From positions 1 to 64,000 of the forward strand of contig JACKEL010000005.1 in the NCBI GenBank assembly GCA_020632975.1: 64,000 nucleotides of DNA, in the 5' to 3' direction. The stretch's first letter is position 1. Every line of letters starts with the position of its first letter. Of the stretch, positions 52,483 to 61,190 are shown piece after piece. This DNA comes from Myxococcales bacterium (GTDB lineage Bacteria > Myxococcota_C > UBA6777). The notes beneath the pieces were generated by a model, which worked only from the letters and a program-made list of their open reading frames with translations, had not been told where the DNA came from and did not search any database. Position numbers and translations under genes: made by a program.

Positions 52483-54729
52483 TTATTTCGTGACCGTGAC
52501 TGTGATCTTCACGTTACGGTGTCCAGAGTCTGTCAGCGTCTTCGTACCAGGGTTCGACAAGTCCGAAGACCAACGACCACAAAGGTCGTCATCTCCGCGC
52601 ACACCGCTGTCGTAGTCCCATGCTTCCAACTTGGCATTTTTCAATTCGAGCGGATCCAAGTTGGTGACTGTCCAGTTAAAGGTGACAGTCCCTTTGGTGT
52701 CGTCTTTGCGCGCGCTCTTGTACTCTTTTCCGTTGCCCAAGGTCAACAAGATGAAAGGATCGGGCTTTCCAGAGATAAACAGCGTGTCATCGTTACAGTT
52801 ATCCGAGTTGATATCCACCACGGTGACTTTGATGGTGCGTGCACACAAGTTGCCGATACATCCGCCACCACAGGAACCACAAGTGCCCGTACATCCGTCT
52901 GTTCCACACTCTTTCGCGGTACAGTTGGGTGTACAACAAGCACCGTTTGCACAAACTTGGCCTTGCACACAGTTTCGCACAGCCGACCAGTAACGACAGC
53001 CACTAAAGTCTTCCAAGCACTCTTTGTAAGCTCCCGTACCATCGCAGACACCGGCCCCTTTGGTGGGACACTCATGCGTACAATCGCAGTTTCCGTTGTT
53101 ACAAGTCGAACGCGACGAACACTGGCCACACTCACCACCACAACCGTCGGGGCCACACTTGCGATTTCCGCAAGAAGCTTCACAACACGATCCATCTTGG
53201 CAAACGCGTCCAGGAGGACACTCAAAACGTTTCCACTGATAACATCCGTCTGCGTCTTGTTGGCAGCTTTCGTAGTTGTTGGCGCCTACACATTGTTTTT
53301 GATCGGGCTGGCAGGTGTTGTTGCAAGTACACTTTCCATTGTCACAGACATTCTTTGTACCTACACAAGAACCACAAGTCCCACCACATCCGTCACTTCC
53401 GCACTCTTTGTCTTTGCAATCAGGTACGCAAGTACACTTTCCAGAGATACAACTTTCGTTGTTTTGGCAAGCACAGTCTTGCGGGCAAGTACCGCAGTCT
53501 TCGCCGATCGCGGCGTCGCATGTTCCATCGCCGCAAAGCGCCACACACTGGCCACTTTTGCAAACAGAACCGCTTGAACAAGCACAGTCAGATGCGCAAG
53601 TATCGCAGTTTTCGCCCTTGCTAGCGTCGCAAACGCGGTTTCCACACCAGTCTGTACATTGGCCACTTTCGCAATATTTGTCTGAAGCACACGCACAGTC
53701 TGCTGCACAAGTTGAACAGTTCTCGCCTTTGTCAGCATCGCAAGTCCCGTTGCCGCAGTCCGCACCGCACTTTCCTTCTTTGCAGGCTTGGTCCACTTGG
53801 CACAAACAGTCTTGGGGACAAGAGGAACAGTCTTCGCCATAAGAGGTTTCGCAACGTCCGTTTCCGCAGGTTCGTTCGCAACGACCTTGCGAACAGCGTT
53901 GTCCTGTTGCACAAGCACAGTCACCAGGACAGTTGCTACAGTTTTCGCCTGCTTTGGTGTCGCACTTGTTGTCGCCGCAAGACTGACGACACTGTGAAAG
54001 GCTGGGGTCGCAAACTTCGCCAGCTCCGCAAGGACAGTCACCTGGACAGCTCAAGCAGTTTTCTTTTTGATCGCCTTCACACTTGCCGTTTCCGCAGGAT
54101 TCTTGCTTTTGGCACTGGCCGCTATCGCACAACATACCGCTAGGACAAGCGCAGTCACCTGGACACTTCGCGCAGTCTTCGCCTTTGTCTGTCTCGCACG
54201 CGCCGTTTCCACAGGTATCGAGCTTTTCACAGACGCCGTTGTTGCACTTCTCGTCGTTTTTACAACCACAGTCTTGGGGGCAGGATTGGCAGTCTTCTTT
54301 TCCAGGCTCGCAAGAGCCATTTCCGCAGGTATCGCCTTCTTTACATTGGCCGTTGTCACAGCCTGTAGAGCCGCAGTCTTGGGCTTTTTCTTGTTGGTAG
54401 CCACAGCTATCAAACCAGAAAACATGTCCCCCTGCACACTGACGAGATGCTTGCGGTGTACAAGTTTGTTGGGTTTTTTCTTGGCACTTTCCGCGCGTCA
54501 AGTTGCAAATCTCATTTTTGTTCTTGTCGCACTCGTTGTCGTCTTTACAAGAAGAACCACAAGTCCCTGATTTACAGAATTGACCGACTGGACACTCTTC
54601 GTCAGCCGTACAACTTTGCTGCTTTTGACAGCCGCTTAAAGCGCCCCCAAGCAACAAAAACATTGCTGCGACAAGCGCTCCACCCAAACACCGACGAAAC
54701 CACATAAAAGATGACATGCCTCTTTGCAT
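52483..54729 (-). CDS. Cysteine-rich repeat lipoprotein with C2-like C-terminal domain
   Basis: The product has 748 residues. The ATG at 54729 has GAAGGAG upstream. The lipoprotein signal ends in GGALSGC. About eight units of the form CGNGxCExxxGExCxxCPxDCxC follow, then three units of CxxKECGSDGCGGxCGxC type. The last 120 residues (TIKVTVVDINSDN through KVTVTVTK) look like a C2 or C2-like beta sandwich, with GKPDPFILLTLG reminiscent of the C2 calcium loop. It is a lipid-anchored, disulfide-rich surface or periplasmic protein, of a different repeat type from the Stig-like pair at 5252-10956. Confidence 0.8.
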   Translation of the reverse strand: MQRGMSSFMWFRRCLGGALVAAMFLLLGGALSGCQKQQSCTADEECPVGQFCKSGTCGSSCKDDNECDKNKNEICNLTRGKCQEKTQQTCTPQASRQCAGGHVFWFDSCGYQQEKAQDCGSTGCDNGQCKEGDTCGNGSCEPGKEDCQSCPQDCGCKNDEKCNNGVCEKLDTCGNGACETDKGEDCAKCPGDCACPSGMLCDSGQCQKQESCGNGKCEGDQKENCLSCPGDCPCGAGEVCDPSLSQCRQSCGDNKCDTKAGENCSNCPGDCACATGQRCSQGRCERTCGNGRCETSYGEDCSSCPQDCLCQVDQACKEGKCGADCGNGTCDADKGENCSTCAADCACASDKYCESGQCTDWCGNRVCDASKGENCDTCASDCACSSGSVCKSGQCVALCGDGTCDAAIGEDCGTCPQDCACQNNESCISGKCTCVPDCKDKECGSDGCGGTCGSCVGTKNVCDNGKCTCNNTCQPDQKQCVGANNYESCQQDADGCYQWKRFECPPGRVCQDGSCCEASCGNRKCGPDGCGGECGQCSSRSTCNNGNCDCTHECPTKGAGVCDGTGAYKECLEDFSGCRYWSAVRNCVQGQVCANGACCTPNCTAKECGTDGCTGTCGSCGGGCIGNLCARTIKVTVVDINSDNCNDDTLFISGKPDPFILLTLGNGKEYKSARKDDTKGTVTFNWTVTNLDPLELKNAKLEAWDYDSGVRGDDDLCGRWSSDLSNPGTKTLTDSGHRNVKITVTVTK

Positions 54730-55083
54730 AACTGCTTCTCCTTCTTTCACCCAAGATGCGATGCGCGTTATGTTTCGCATAGTACGCTATCTTCCCTCAA
54801 GAAGACAAGCAAGCCTCACGATTTGCAAAAAAACACAACCGCTGCGAGAACACACACCCCAACGTTGTGGAATGCAACCCCTCTCTCTCAAAGACCACCC
54901 TTGACGCCAACACGTCTCGCAAGAGACAAAGACCTTTTGGACTTTCTTTTGAGATGGCATACAATACGCAAACGTCGCTGATGTTTAACCTCATCAGGCC
55001 GAAGGGATGAAACCTACCCAAGATTACGGCCCCTAAATCGCACCACAATCCCCCATATACGGAGCTTTGAGAAAGGTAACTTC
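54730..55083. other. Divergent intergenic region, 354 bp
   Basis: It holds the promoters for the Cys-rich lipoprotein (minus) and the exchanger (plus). A hairpin CTGATG/CATCAG lies near 54980-55000, about 85 bp before the exchanger start. No riboswitch class was recognised. Confidence 0.45.
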
Positions 55084-56268
55084 ATGGGTATTTTGCTAAA
55101 CTTAGGAATCATTGTCCTCACATCTGTCATCATCATGTACGCCTGCGACAGCTTTGAGATAGGCTCTCGCCACCTCGGGAAAACCTTCCCACCAGGGATC
55201 CGCGGCGCAACCATCAATGCCATCGGATCTTCTCTCCCCGAACTTTTCACGACATTCTTTTTGTTGTTTGTCTTTCACGATAAAGACGGATTCTCCGCAG
55301 GGATCGCGACCTGTGCAGGGAGCGCCATCTACAATGCCGTGATCATTCCAGGTTTATGTATCTTGGCGGTCCTATTTTGGGGCGTAAAACGCTCGGATGG
55401 TACGACAGAAAAAGTCGAAGCCATCCAAGTCCAACGCAGTGGGATGATCCGTGATGCCTTCTTCTTTATCCTCAGCGAAGTGATCCTGATCGTGATGCTT
55501 TCTCGCTCCACAGTGACTTGGTGGATGGGTGCGGTCCTCGTGCTGATGTACGCCTTTTATGTGACCTACCTCTATCGTCAGTACCGCCAAGGTCGCCTTG
55601 AAGTGGAAGATGATGACGATGATGATGACGATGATGACGAAGGCGAAGAACCCAGCTTTGTGGGTGCATTGTTGACCTTGGACTTCCATTGGCTTTTCTT
55701 CCGCCGCGGTGGGATCACTGACCAACGCGCTTGGGTCCTCTTGGGCGTGAGCGTCCTTGTGATCGCGGGCGCTTGTCACTATCTCGCAGGTGCTTGTATC
55801 GGCCTCGCCAAAAACCTCGGCGTACCCGTCTTTTTCACCGCCGTAATCGTTGCCGCTGCTGCAACCAGTGTCCCCGATACCATCATCTCGATCCGCGATG
55901 CACGCAAAGGTGACTACGATGACGCTGTTTCCAACGCTTTTGGAAGCAACATCTTCGACATCAATATCTGCCTTGGCTTGCCCCTTCTGATGTACGGTCT
56001 GTTCTACGGCAACGTCACCGTAAAAGGCGTAGGCACCGCAGCCAGCACCACAGCCAATGTCGCTGCGGTCCAAGAACTGCGTATCGTCTTGTTGATCATC
56101 ACCTTTATCGTCCTTGCGATCTTCTTGCTTGGGCGCAAACTTGGGCGCGTCAAAGCTATCATGCTGTTTTCGCTCTATGGCGTCTTTTTGGTGTACACCA
56201 TCGGTCGCGCCCTTGAGTGGCCTATCCTGAAGCCCCTTGGAAAGATGCTGCAATTCTCCATTTTCTAA
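55084..56268 (+). CDS. Na+/Ca2+ exchanger-family antiporter
   Basis: The product has 394 residues. Ten or eleven membrane segments surround two alpha repeats: ATINAIGSSLPELFTTFF and AAAATSVPDTIISI with AFGSNIFDINICLGLP, matching the CaCA family. The central cytoplasmic loop contains an uninterrupted run of about ten Asp followed by EGEE, a possible calcium sensor or buffer. It probably exports Ca2+ in exchange for Na+, K+ or H+. GAGAAAGG lies close before the ATG. Confidence 0.88.
   Translation: MGILLNLGIIVLTSVIIMYACDSFEIGSRHLGKTFPPGIRGATINAIGSSLPELFTTFFLLFVFHDKDGFSAGIATCAGSAIYNAVIIPGLCILAVLFWGVKRSDGTTEKVEAIQVQRSGMIRDAFFFILSEVILIVMLSRSTVTWWMGAVLVLMYAFYVTYLYRQYRQGRLEVEDDDDDDDDDDEGEEPSFVGALLTLDFHWLFFRRGGITDQRAWVLLGVSVLVIAGACHYLAGACIGLAKNLGVPVFFTAVIVAAAATSVPDTIISIRDARKGDYDDAVSNAFGSNIFDINICLGLPLLMYGLFYGNVTVKGVGTAASTTANVAAVQELRIVLLIITFIVLAIFLLGRKLGRVKAIMLFSLYGVFLVYTIGRALEWPILKPLGKMLQFSIF
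55609..55638 (+). repeat. GAY trinucleotide repeat encoding poly-Asp
   Basis: Ten consecutive GAT/GAC codons in the central loop of the exchanger. Mixed codons reduce slippage but the tract could still vary in length. Confidence 0.8.
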
Positions 56269-56661
56269 GCCGCTCTCCCCTCTTAACTGGCTGCCTTCCC
56301 TCCTTTCTTTTTTCTTTCTCAAAAATAATTTGATAAAAAGCGCCGCACTTCTTCACGTCTTTTTTGGAAAGGCCAAGAACCCTGATGTCTAGGGCCTCAT
56401 GGAAACCACCCGATGTGCGACATGGTGGTATAAGAGGACAAGCATCTCCGTTTTTTTCGTTTATCTTCTTAGGCTTTTTCGTTTATAAAGAAACATTCCT
56501 ATAGATTCTTCATACATAGGTAGGTGATACGCCAGCCTCTGCACAGAGAATCTATATCCAAAACAAGATCTTGTTTCTTCTCGTTTCATTTTGCGCAAGA
56601 CCGCACAACAAGCGAAGACGTCTCCTTGCGTCAACCCTCACAAAAAAGAAGGAAGTCGATC
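56269..56661. other. AT-rich intergenic region with hairpin and direct repeats, 393 bp
   Basis: An imperfect hairpin at 56405-56429 pairs ACCACC+ATGT with ACAT+GGTGGT (a 2-base bulge) and may be a weak terminator for the exchanger. Two copies of TTTTTCGTTTAT at 56453 and 56475 are 22 bp apart, about two helical turns, and precede the broken radical SAM gene. Confidence 0.5.
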
Positions 56662-57896
56662 ATGGATGTAAAAAATGCACAGCGGGCATGGAAGTTTATT
56701 CGTCGCGTAAGCCCTGTCTATATCACCTCTTTGTAGCGACCCGTGCCCTTGTGGGTTCATGTTTATGTTACGAGAAAGTGTAATCTTGCATGCGATTATT
56801 GCTAACTTATTGAGTATTCAAATCGCACAAATCCCAAACAACAAGACTTAGACACAGAAGGGATGAAGCGCGTGATCGACAAGCTATATGCTTTAGGGAC
56901 CCGCTTTATCTCTTACTTTGGTGGAGAACCCACGATACGAAAAGACTTGATCGAGATTATCGAAGACTCCAATAAAAAAGGATTTTTTAATCATATCTCG
57001 ACCAATGGGGCCTTCCTGACACCAGAGTATATCGATCGTCTAGGCGCCGCAGGGCTCGACGTGATCAACCTTTCCGTGGACTCCGTGCTTGAGTTCGATC
57101 GCTCTCGAAAAGATCTTTCACAGTGCAAGAAAGTCCTTCTCGACCTACTCGAAGGGCGCAAAAAACATGGGTTTGAGATCAACGTAAACATGGTTCTCAC
57201 AAGCGAGAACATGCACACAACCCTCGATACAGTGAAGTTTATCGATGGTCTCAATATCCCGATCTCTGTGGCGTACATCAACAGCCAGGATACTTACTCA
57301 AAAGCACCGTTGTGGGACTTTCAAAAAGAAGAGTACATCCCCCAAAGCGACCTTGTATCGAGCCGAACAGAGCGCAAACAGCAGATCGTGGCAAAAAAGC
57401 CTTACAAAAAGCCGTGGATAGCACACTCTCTTTTGATACAGAGGAGAAAAAAGACAAGGTTGTCCAACTCATCGACGAGTTGATCGCCTTAAAACGCCAA
57501 GGTGTCGGCTTGATCGAACCCATGCGCTACTTCGAGGATATGAAGAAGTTTGCTTATGGTCAGCTCAAAGATTGGAACTGCGGGGCGGGAGAGTCTCACC
57601 TCGCGATCGACTCTGATGGAAAGATCGCATTGTGCGCAAGTTCACCCACAGAAGAACTCAGCGTTTTCGACCTCGACAAAAACTGGTACAAAAAGCTTCG
57701 TCAGATGCGAGATGCACGGATGCATCATGGATTTGATGAAGAACATACCCAAGGTTGCAAAAAAGTCTGTCTTTCCAACTGCCTCTACACAAGCTCTCAT
57801 TGGATTAGCCACCCCCTCTCCTTCCACAAGGATCTCCTAGGGATGGCCGTTCGCTCGCCCAAAGCCCTCGCCCCAAGCAAAGGAACCCCCTCCTGA
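56662..57896 (+). pseudogene. Broken radical SAM/SPASM protein gene
   Basis: From the ATG at 56662 (AAGGAAG upstream) the frame encodes about 411 codons interrupted three times. TAG at 56734 follows VYITSL; TAA at 56803 follows directly after the intact cluster motif CNLACDYC (codons 40-47); and a one-base deletion in the A6 run at 57393-57398 shifts the frame. Reading through gives a radical SAM core (VTRKCNLACDYC, YFGGEPTIRKDLIEI, HISTNGAFLTPEYID, VINLSVDSV) and a C-terminal SPASM-like region (WNCGAGESHLAIDSDGKIALC, CKKVCLSNC). Relatives modify peptides or other small substrates. No partner peptide gene was seen. Confidence 0.8.
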
Positions 57897-57915
57897 TCCC
57901 CCTATTCACAAAGGC

Positions 57916-58776
57916 TTACGCGGGGTTTTCCACTTCTCGTACAAAGGCCACGATGCGCTTTGCGAGATCTTCTGGACGCTCAATATGCGGGCAGTGTCCG
58001 ACTTTTTCGGGGCGTTCGATGATCGCGTTTGAAGGAAGGTGCTCTTCAAAATAAGCGAGGTGTTCAGGTCGCATCAATCGCTCAGACTCTCCCCACAAAA
58101 ACAGCGTCGTCGGCTTCAAAGAGGCGAGTTCTTCGGGAGAAAAGAGCTGATCAGGAGCGGCTGCATGGAAAAATTGCAGGATCTGCGGGCGCAAGAATTG
58201 TTGTCGCAACGCGGGCACCAAAAAAGACCCATACCATGGGACGCGATGATATAGCTTTTGAACGAAAGCTTTGGCGGTTGCGCGTTTTTCCATCGAGAAT
58301 TGGGTCAAGAAGTCGCGAAACTCCTCAACGTCCATGTAGGCCCCTGCAGGCGAAGACAAGATCAAAGCCCGCAAACGCTCGGAATGATCGAGCGCAAAAC
58401 GCAAGGCCATCGCCCCCCCCATCGAGTTGCCAAACAACACAAACTTCTCTTCGCACAAGACCTGCAAAGCCTCGTGCAGTCCACCAAAGATCAACTCAGG
58501 ATGAAGCGGTGACTTGGGGACTTGGCTAAAGCCGTGGCCCAAAGCATCCAGCGCGATCACCCGGCGATGGGACTTTCGCAAAGGACCAAACAACCGACCA
58601 AAAGACGTTGCAGAAGAAGAGATCCCGTGCAACAACACGATGGTAGGCAGATCCCCTTGGCCTTCAGATTCATACGCATGGATCGTACCGTGCTCGGTTT
58701 CGATGTAGCGACTCTGAACCCCTGAACGATGTAGGCTCCAACGAGCCGCTTTTTCTAGCGAATGTAACCAAGTCAT
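57916..58776 (-). CDS. Alpha/beta hydrolase
   Basis: The product has 286 residues, with AGAGGAG before the ATG. Oxyanion segment LLHGISSSATSFG, ALDALGHGFS, nucleophile elbow GNSMGG, an acid candidate in LFLWGESERLM, and the late His in EKVGHCPHIERPEDLA complete the triad. It resembles the C-C bond hydrolase/lipase-like (MhpC-like) group. Substrate unknown. Its start overlaps the end of the upstream membrane protein gene by 4 bases. Confidence 0.88.
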   Translation of the reverse strand: MTWLHSLEKAARWSLHRSGVQSRYIETEHGTIHAYESEGQGDLPTIVLLHGISSSATSFGRLFGPLRKSHRRVIALDALGHGFSQVPKSPLHPELIFGGLHEALQVLCEEKFVLFGNSMGGAMALRFALDHSERLRALILSSPAGAYMDVEEFRDFLTQFSMEKRATAKAFVQKLYHRVPWYGSFLVPALRQQFLRPQILQFFHAAAPDQLFSPEELASLKPTTLFLWGESERLMRPEHLAYFEEHLPSNAIIERPEKVGHCPHIERPEDLAKRIVAFVREVENPA

Positions 58777-59342
58777 CTGCTTGCTCCTCTAGCTCCCGTC
58801 AGGTACGAACCTTGTTGTGGTCGAGGTGGACGCAACAGGCCCATCAGGGCCTTTCGTCGAATACCCCAAAGGTGTTTGGCAAGCTGCGAAGGAGGTTGAT
58901 CGATGAAAGGCTCGTTCAATACAAGATCTTGGGCACTCTCTAACTCGATCTTCAAAGAAGGCGGACGATCTGTTCCTTCGATGCTTACCATCTCTTCCCA
59001 AGGAATAACGGTTGTTTCCTGATGGTGCAAGTAGATGATCCCATCATTTCTCACGACCAAACAAATCTCATCGCGAAACAATTGTTGGAAGCCCAAGACT
59101 GCGTACAAAGGCCCTCCAACCGTACCCGTTCCCCCGACAAACCCCAGTAATATCCGCACGGTTGGGTCAAGACGGTATCCCCAAGAAAACACTACGCCCA
59201 ACACCAGCGAACCGATCACCAAGAAAAGCGCTCCAAGCCCATAAATCCGCCATAAATGACGGCCGGGATGGGGTCGATGCCACTCCAAAACAAAGGTCCC
59301 TTCGGGTGAAGTCGCTGTAAAAAAATCGCCTTGTTGCTCCAT
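58773..59342 (-). CDS. Membrane protein of unknown function, two segments
   Basis: The product has 189 residues. Two hydrophobic segments lie near residues 32-52 and 62-85, followed by a soluble domain with ICLVVRNDGIIYLHHQET and PWEEMVSIEGT, a PH-like membrane-protein pattern. It overlaps the alpha/beta hydrolase start by 4 bases, so the two are translationally coupled. Confidence 0.72.
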   Translation of the reverse strand: MEQQGDFFTATSPEGTFVLEWHRPHPGRHLWRIYGLGALFLVIGSLVLGVVFSWGYRLDPTVRILLGFVGGTGTVGGPLYAVLGFQQLFRDEICLVVRNDGIIYLHHQETTVIPWEEMVSIEGTDRPPSLKIELESAQDLVLNEPFIDQPPSQLAKHLWGIRRKALMGLLRPPRPQQGSYLTGARGASR

Positions 59343-59402
59343 CTGTTCTCACCTTTCGAGAGCATGTCTTTGCTTCTGCATACCATCCCGACGCTGCGAG
59401 CG

Positions 59403-59993
59403 TTAGGGATAGCGCTTCAAAAGATAAGCATAATATCCTACAAACTCACGAAGAATCGAATAAAACTCTCTCGATTCAAAGTGGTACCAAGCATGCGCCC
59501 CTGCAACCTCTTGGATACCAAAGCGATGGAAGGCCAACCTCGCTCGAACGATATGGAAATATTGTGTGACGAACAAGATCGAATGCCACTTCCTACGCTT
59601 GAGGATCTTTGCGGTGTACTGGGCCGTTTTGTAGGTATTTTTCCCTGCACTGTCCACCAAGATCTGTTTTGCGGGGATGCCGCGCTTTTCAAGATAACGC
59701 TTCATCACGACCGCTTCGTCATGTCCTTCCACTCCCAATGCTCCACTTACAATCACCCATCGAAACAGGCCCTTGTTATAAAGCTCAATCGTTCGATCCA
59801 GCCGCATCTTTAGACGCAAAGAAGGTCGCCCGTCGGGGTGGACTTGATTTCCAAAGACCACGGCAACATCGCTGCGTTTGAGTTCATCTGAGAAACCATC
59901 GACCATCATCCAGACAAGATGGCCCACAAACCAAAGCCCAAAGACCCCCATGCCCCAAAACAACCATCGCCAGTTTTTTCTCTTTGTTAACAT
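59403..59993 (-). CDS. SanA/YdcF-like DUF218 protein
   Basis: The product has 196 residues. The ATG at 59993 has AGGAAAGG upstream; the longer frame overlaps the divergent gene. One N-terminal membrane segment is followed by the DUF218 core: DVAVVFGNQVHPDGRPS, RLDRTIELYNKGLFRWVIVSGALG, and VDSAGKNTYKTAQYTAKIL. SanA and ElyC relatives affect envelope barrier function and peptidoglycan; the reaction here is unknown. Confidence 0.85.
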   Translation of the reverse strand: MLTKRKNWRWLFWGMGVFGLWFVGHLVWMMVDGFSDELKRSDVAVVFGNQVHPDGRPSLRLKMRLDRTIELYNKGLFRWVIVSGALGVEGHDEAVVMKRYLEKRGIPAKQILVDSAGKNTYKTAQYTAKILKRRKWHSILFVTQYFHIVRARLAFHRFGIQEVAGAHAWYHFESREFYSILREFVGYYAYLLKRYP

Positions 59994-60049
59994 CTTTGGC
60001 CTTTCCTGCGTCTTCTCAGACAAATCTTTTCCTGATAGGAGCTTTTGCG

Positions 60050-61162
60050 ATGGATCATACTTTTCTCTCGATGCTACCGCCAATTTACGTCCCTTTTCTT
60101 CCCAAGTTTTTCCAACAACCACCCATCCCCGAGTCCAAAGCAACTTGTGCAAAGTGTGCGATGTGTCCCCCGCTTGGAACAACAACGACGCAACAGGAAG
60201 CACTCTCCTTTTTTCTGCCCAATACCAAGTGTTGCACCTACCACCCATCGCTCCCCAACTATCTTGTGGGCGGCATCCTACAAAACACAGAAGCTCACCT
60301 CTCAGAAGGCAGCCAACGTGTCCTCAAAAAGCTCGAACAACAACGTGGCGTGAACCCTTATTGGTTGAGCCCTCCAGACAAATACGTCCACATCTACCGC
60401 GCTTCTCGCGTGAAAAGTTTTGGTCGTACAGAAACGCTGTTGTGTCCTTACTACGAACAAAGTTCGGGGAATTGCAGCGTTTGGCAGTATCGCGACAGCG
60501 TGTGTTCCTCCTTTTTCTGCAAGCACGACGCGGGCGAAGAAGGAAACCTGTTTTGGAAAGCATTTGCTCGCTACCTGACAAGCGTGGAAAGCAAACTCGC
60601 TCGCTACGCACTGCGACAAGTTGCCCCAGAACTCGAAGACGAAACGCTCAACGTCAAGGCCAAAAAAACGATCTTGCTTGGCCCAGAAGAGCTTGAAGAA
60701 AGACCGCCCCATCCAGCCGAATACAAGGCCATCTGGAAAGACTGGGTAGGGAGAGAAAAAGACTTTTTCGTACAATGTTATCAGGTTGTTCAAGGGATAG
60801 ACCGCGCGACGTTTGAGGACATCAAAACAGAACAAGAGTCCCAAGAGTACGAAGAGATAGAACAACGCTACAACACACTACAAACCCCTGTCCTTCCGCC
60901 AAGACTGATCCGCAATCCAGAGATGCAGGTCCAAGACGCGATCCCTGGATACAAACTCGTGATCTCGTACAGTCGATTTGATGTACTGATGTTGCCCGAA
61001 GAACTCGTCGCAGCACTGGAGATGTTCACAAAAGACCGCAGTATCGAAGAAGCGCGACAAGAGATCGCCCAAAGATACGAGATCGAGTTCGAGGACGAAT
61101 CACTCATCGAACTTTATCAATATCGGCTCCTTACGACGCCAGACGATGACGAGAATGTGTAG
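60050..61162 (+). CDS. Cysteine-motif protein, YkgJ/CxxCxxCC-like
   Basis: The product has 370 residues. The ATG at 60050 follows ATAGGAG. The N-terminal CAKCAMC and TKCCTYHP with the following LPNYLVGGIL resemble the YkgJ family of zinc/iron-chelating proteins, though spacing differs. More Cys follow in LLCPYYE, GNCSVW and SVCSSFFCKH. There is no signal peptide. The C-terminal half is helical and acidic. It is divergent from the SanA-like gene, with 56 bp between the starts. Confidence 0.7.
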   Translation: MDHTFLSMLPPIYVPFLPKFFQQPPIPESKATCAKCAMCPPLGTTTTQQEALSFFLPNTKCCTYHPSLPNYLVGGILQNTEAHLSEGSQRVLKKLEQQRGVNPYWLSPPDKYVHIYRASRVKSFGRTETLLCPYYEQSSGNCSVWQYRDSVCSSFFCKHDAGEEGNLFWKAFARYLTSVESKLARYALRQVAPELEDETLNVKAKKTILLGPEELEERPPHPAEYKAIWKDWVGREKDFFVQCYQVVQGIDRATFEDIKTEQESQEYEEIEQRYNTLQTPVLPPRLIRNPEMQVQDAIPGYKLVISYSRFDVLMLPEELVAALEMFTKDRSIEEARQEIAQRYEIEFEDESLIELYQYRLLTTPDDDENV

Positions 61163-61190
61163 AAACATGCGATGTGCGGAGGGGAAAAGA

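Noticed and set aside
54975..55020. Hammerhead-ribozyme-like core CTGATG ... GAAAC before the exchanger gene
   Set aside because: The conserved CUGANGA core is broken (T instead of A at its last position) and the flanking stems do not form as required.
56734..56805. Stop-codon reassignment or recoding (TAG/TAA as glutamine)
   Set aside because: Both codons terminate many intact housekeeping genes in the window, and a frameshift also disrupts the same gene, so decay or error is simpler.
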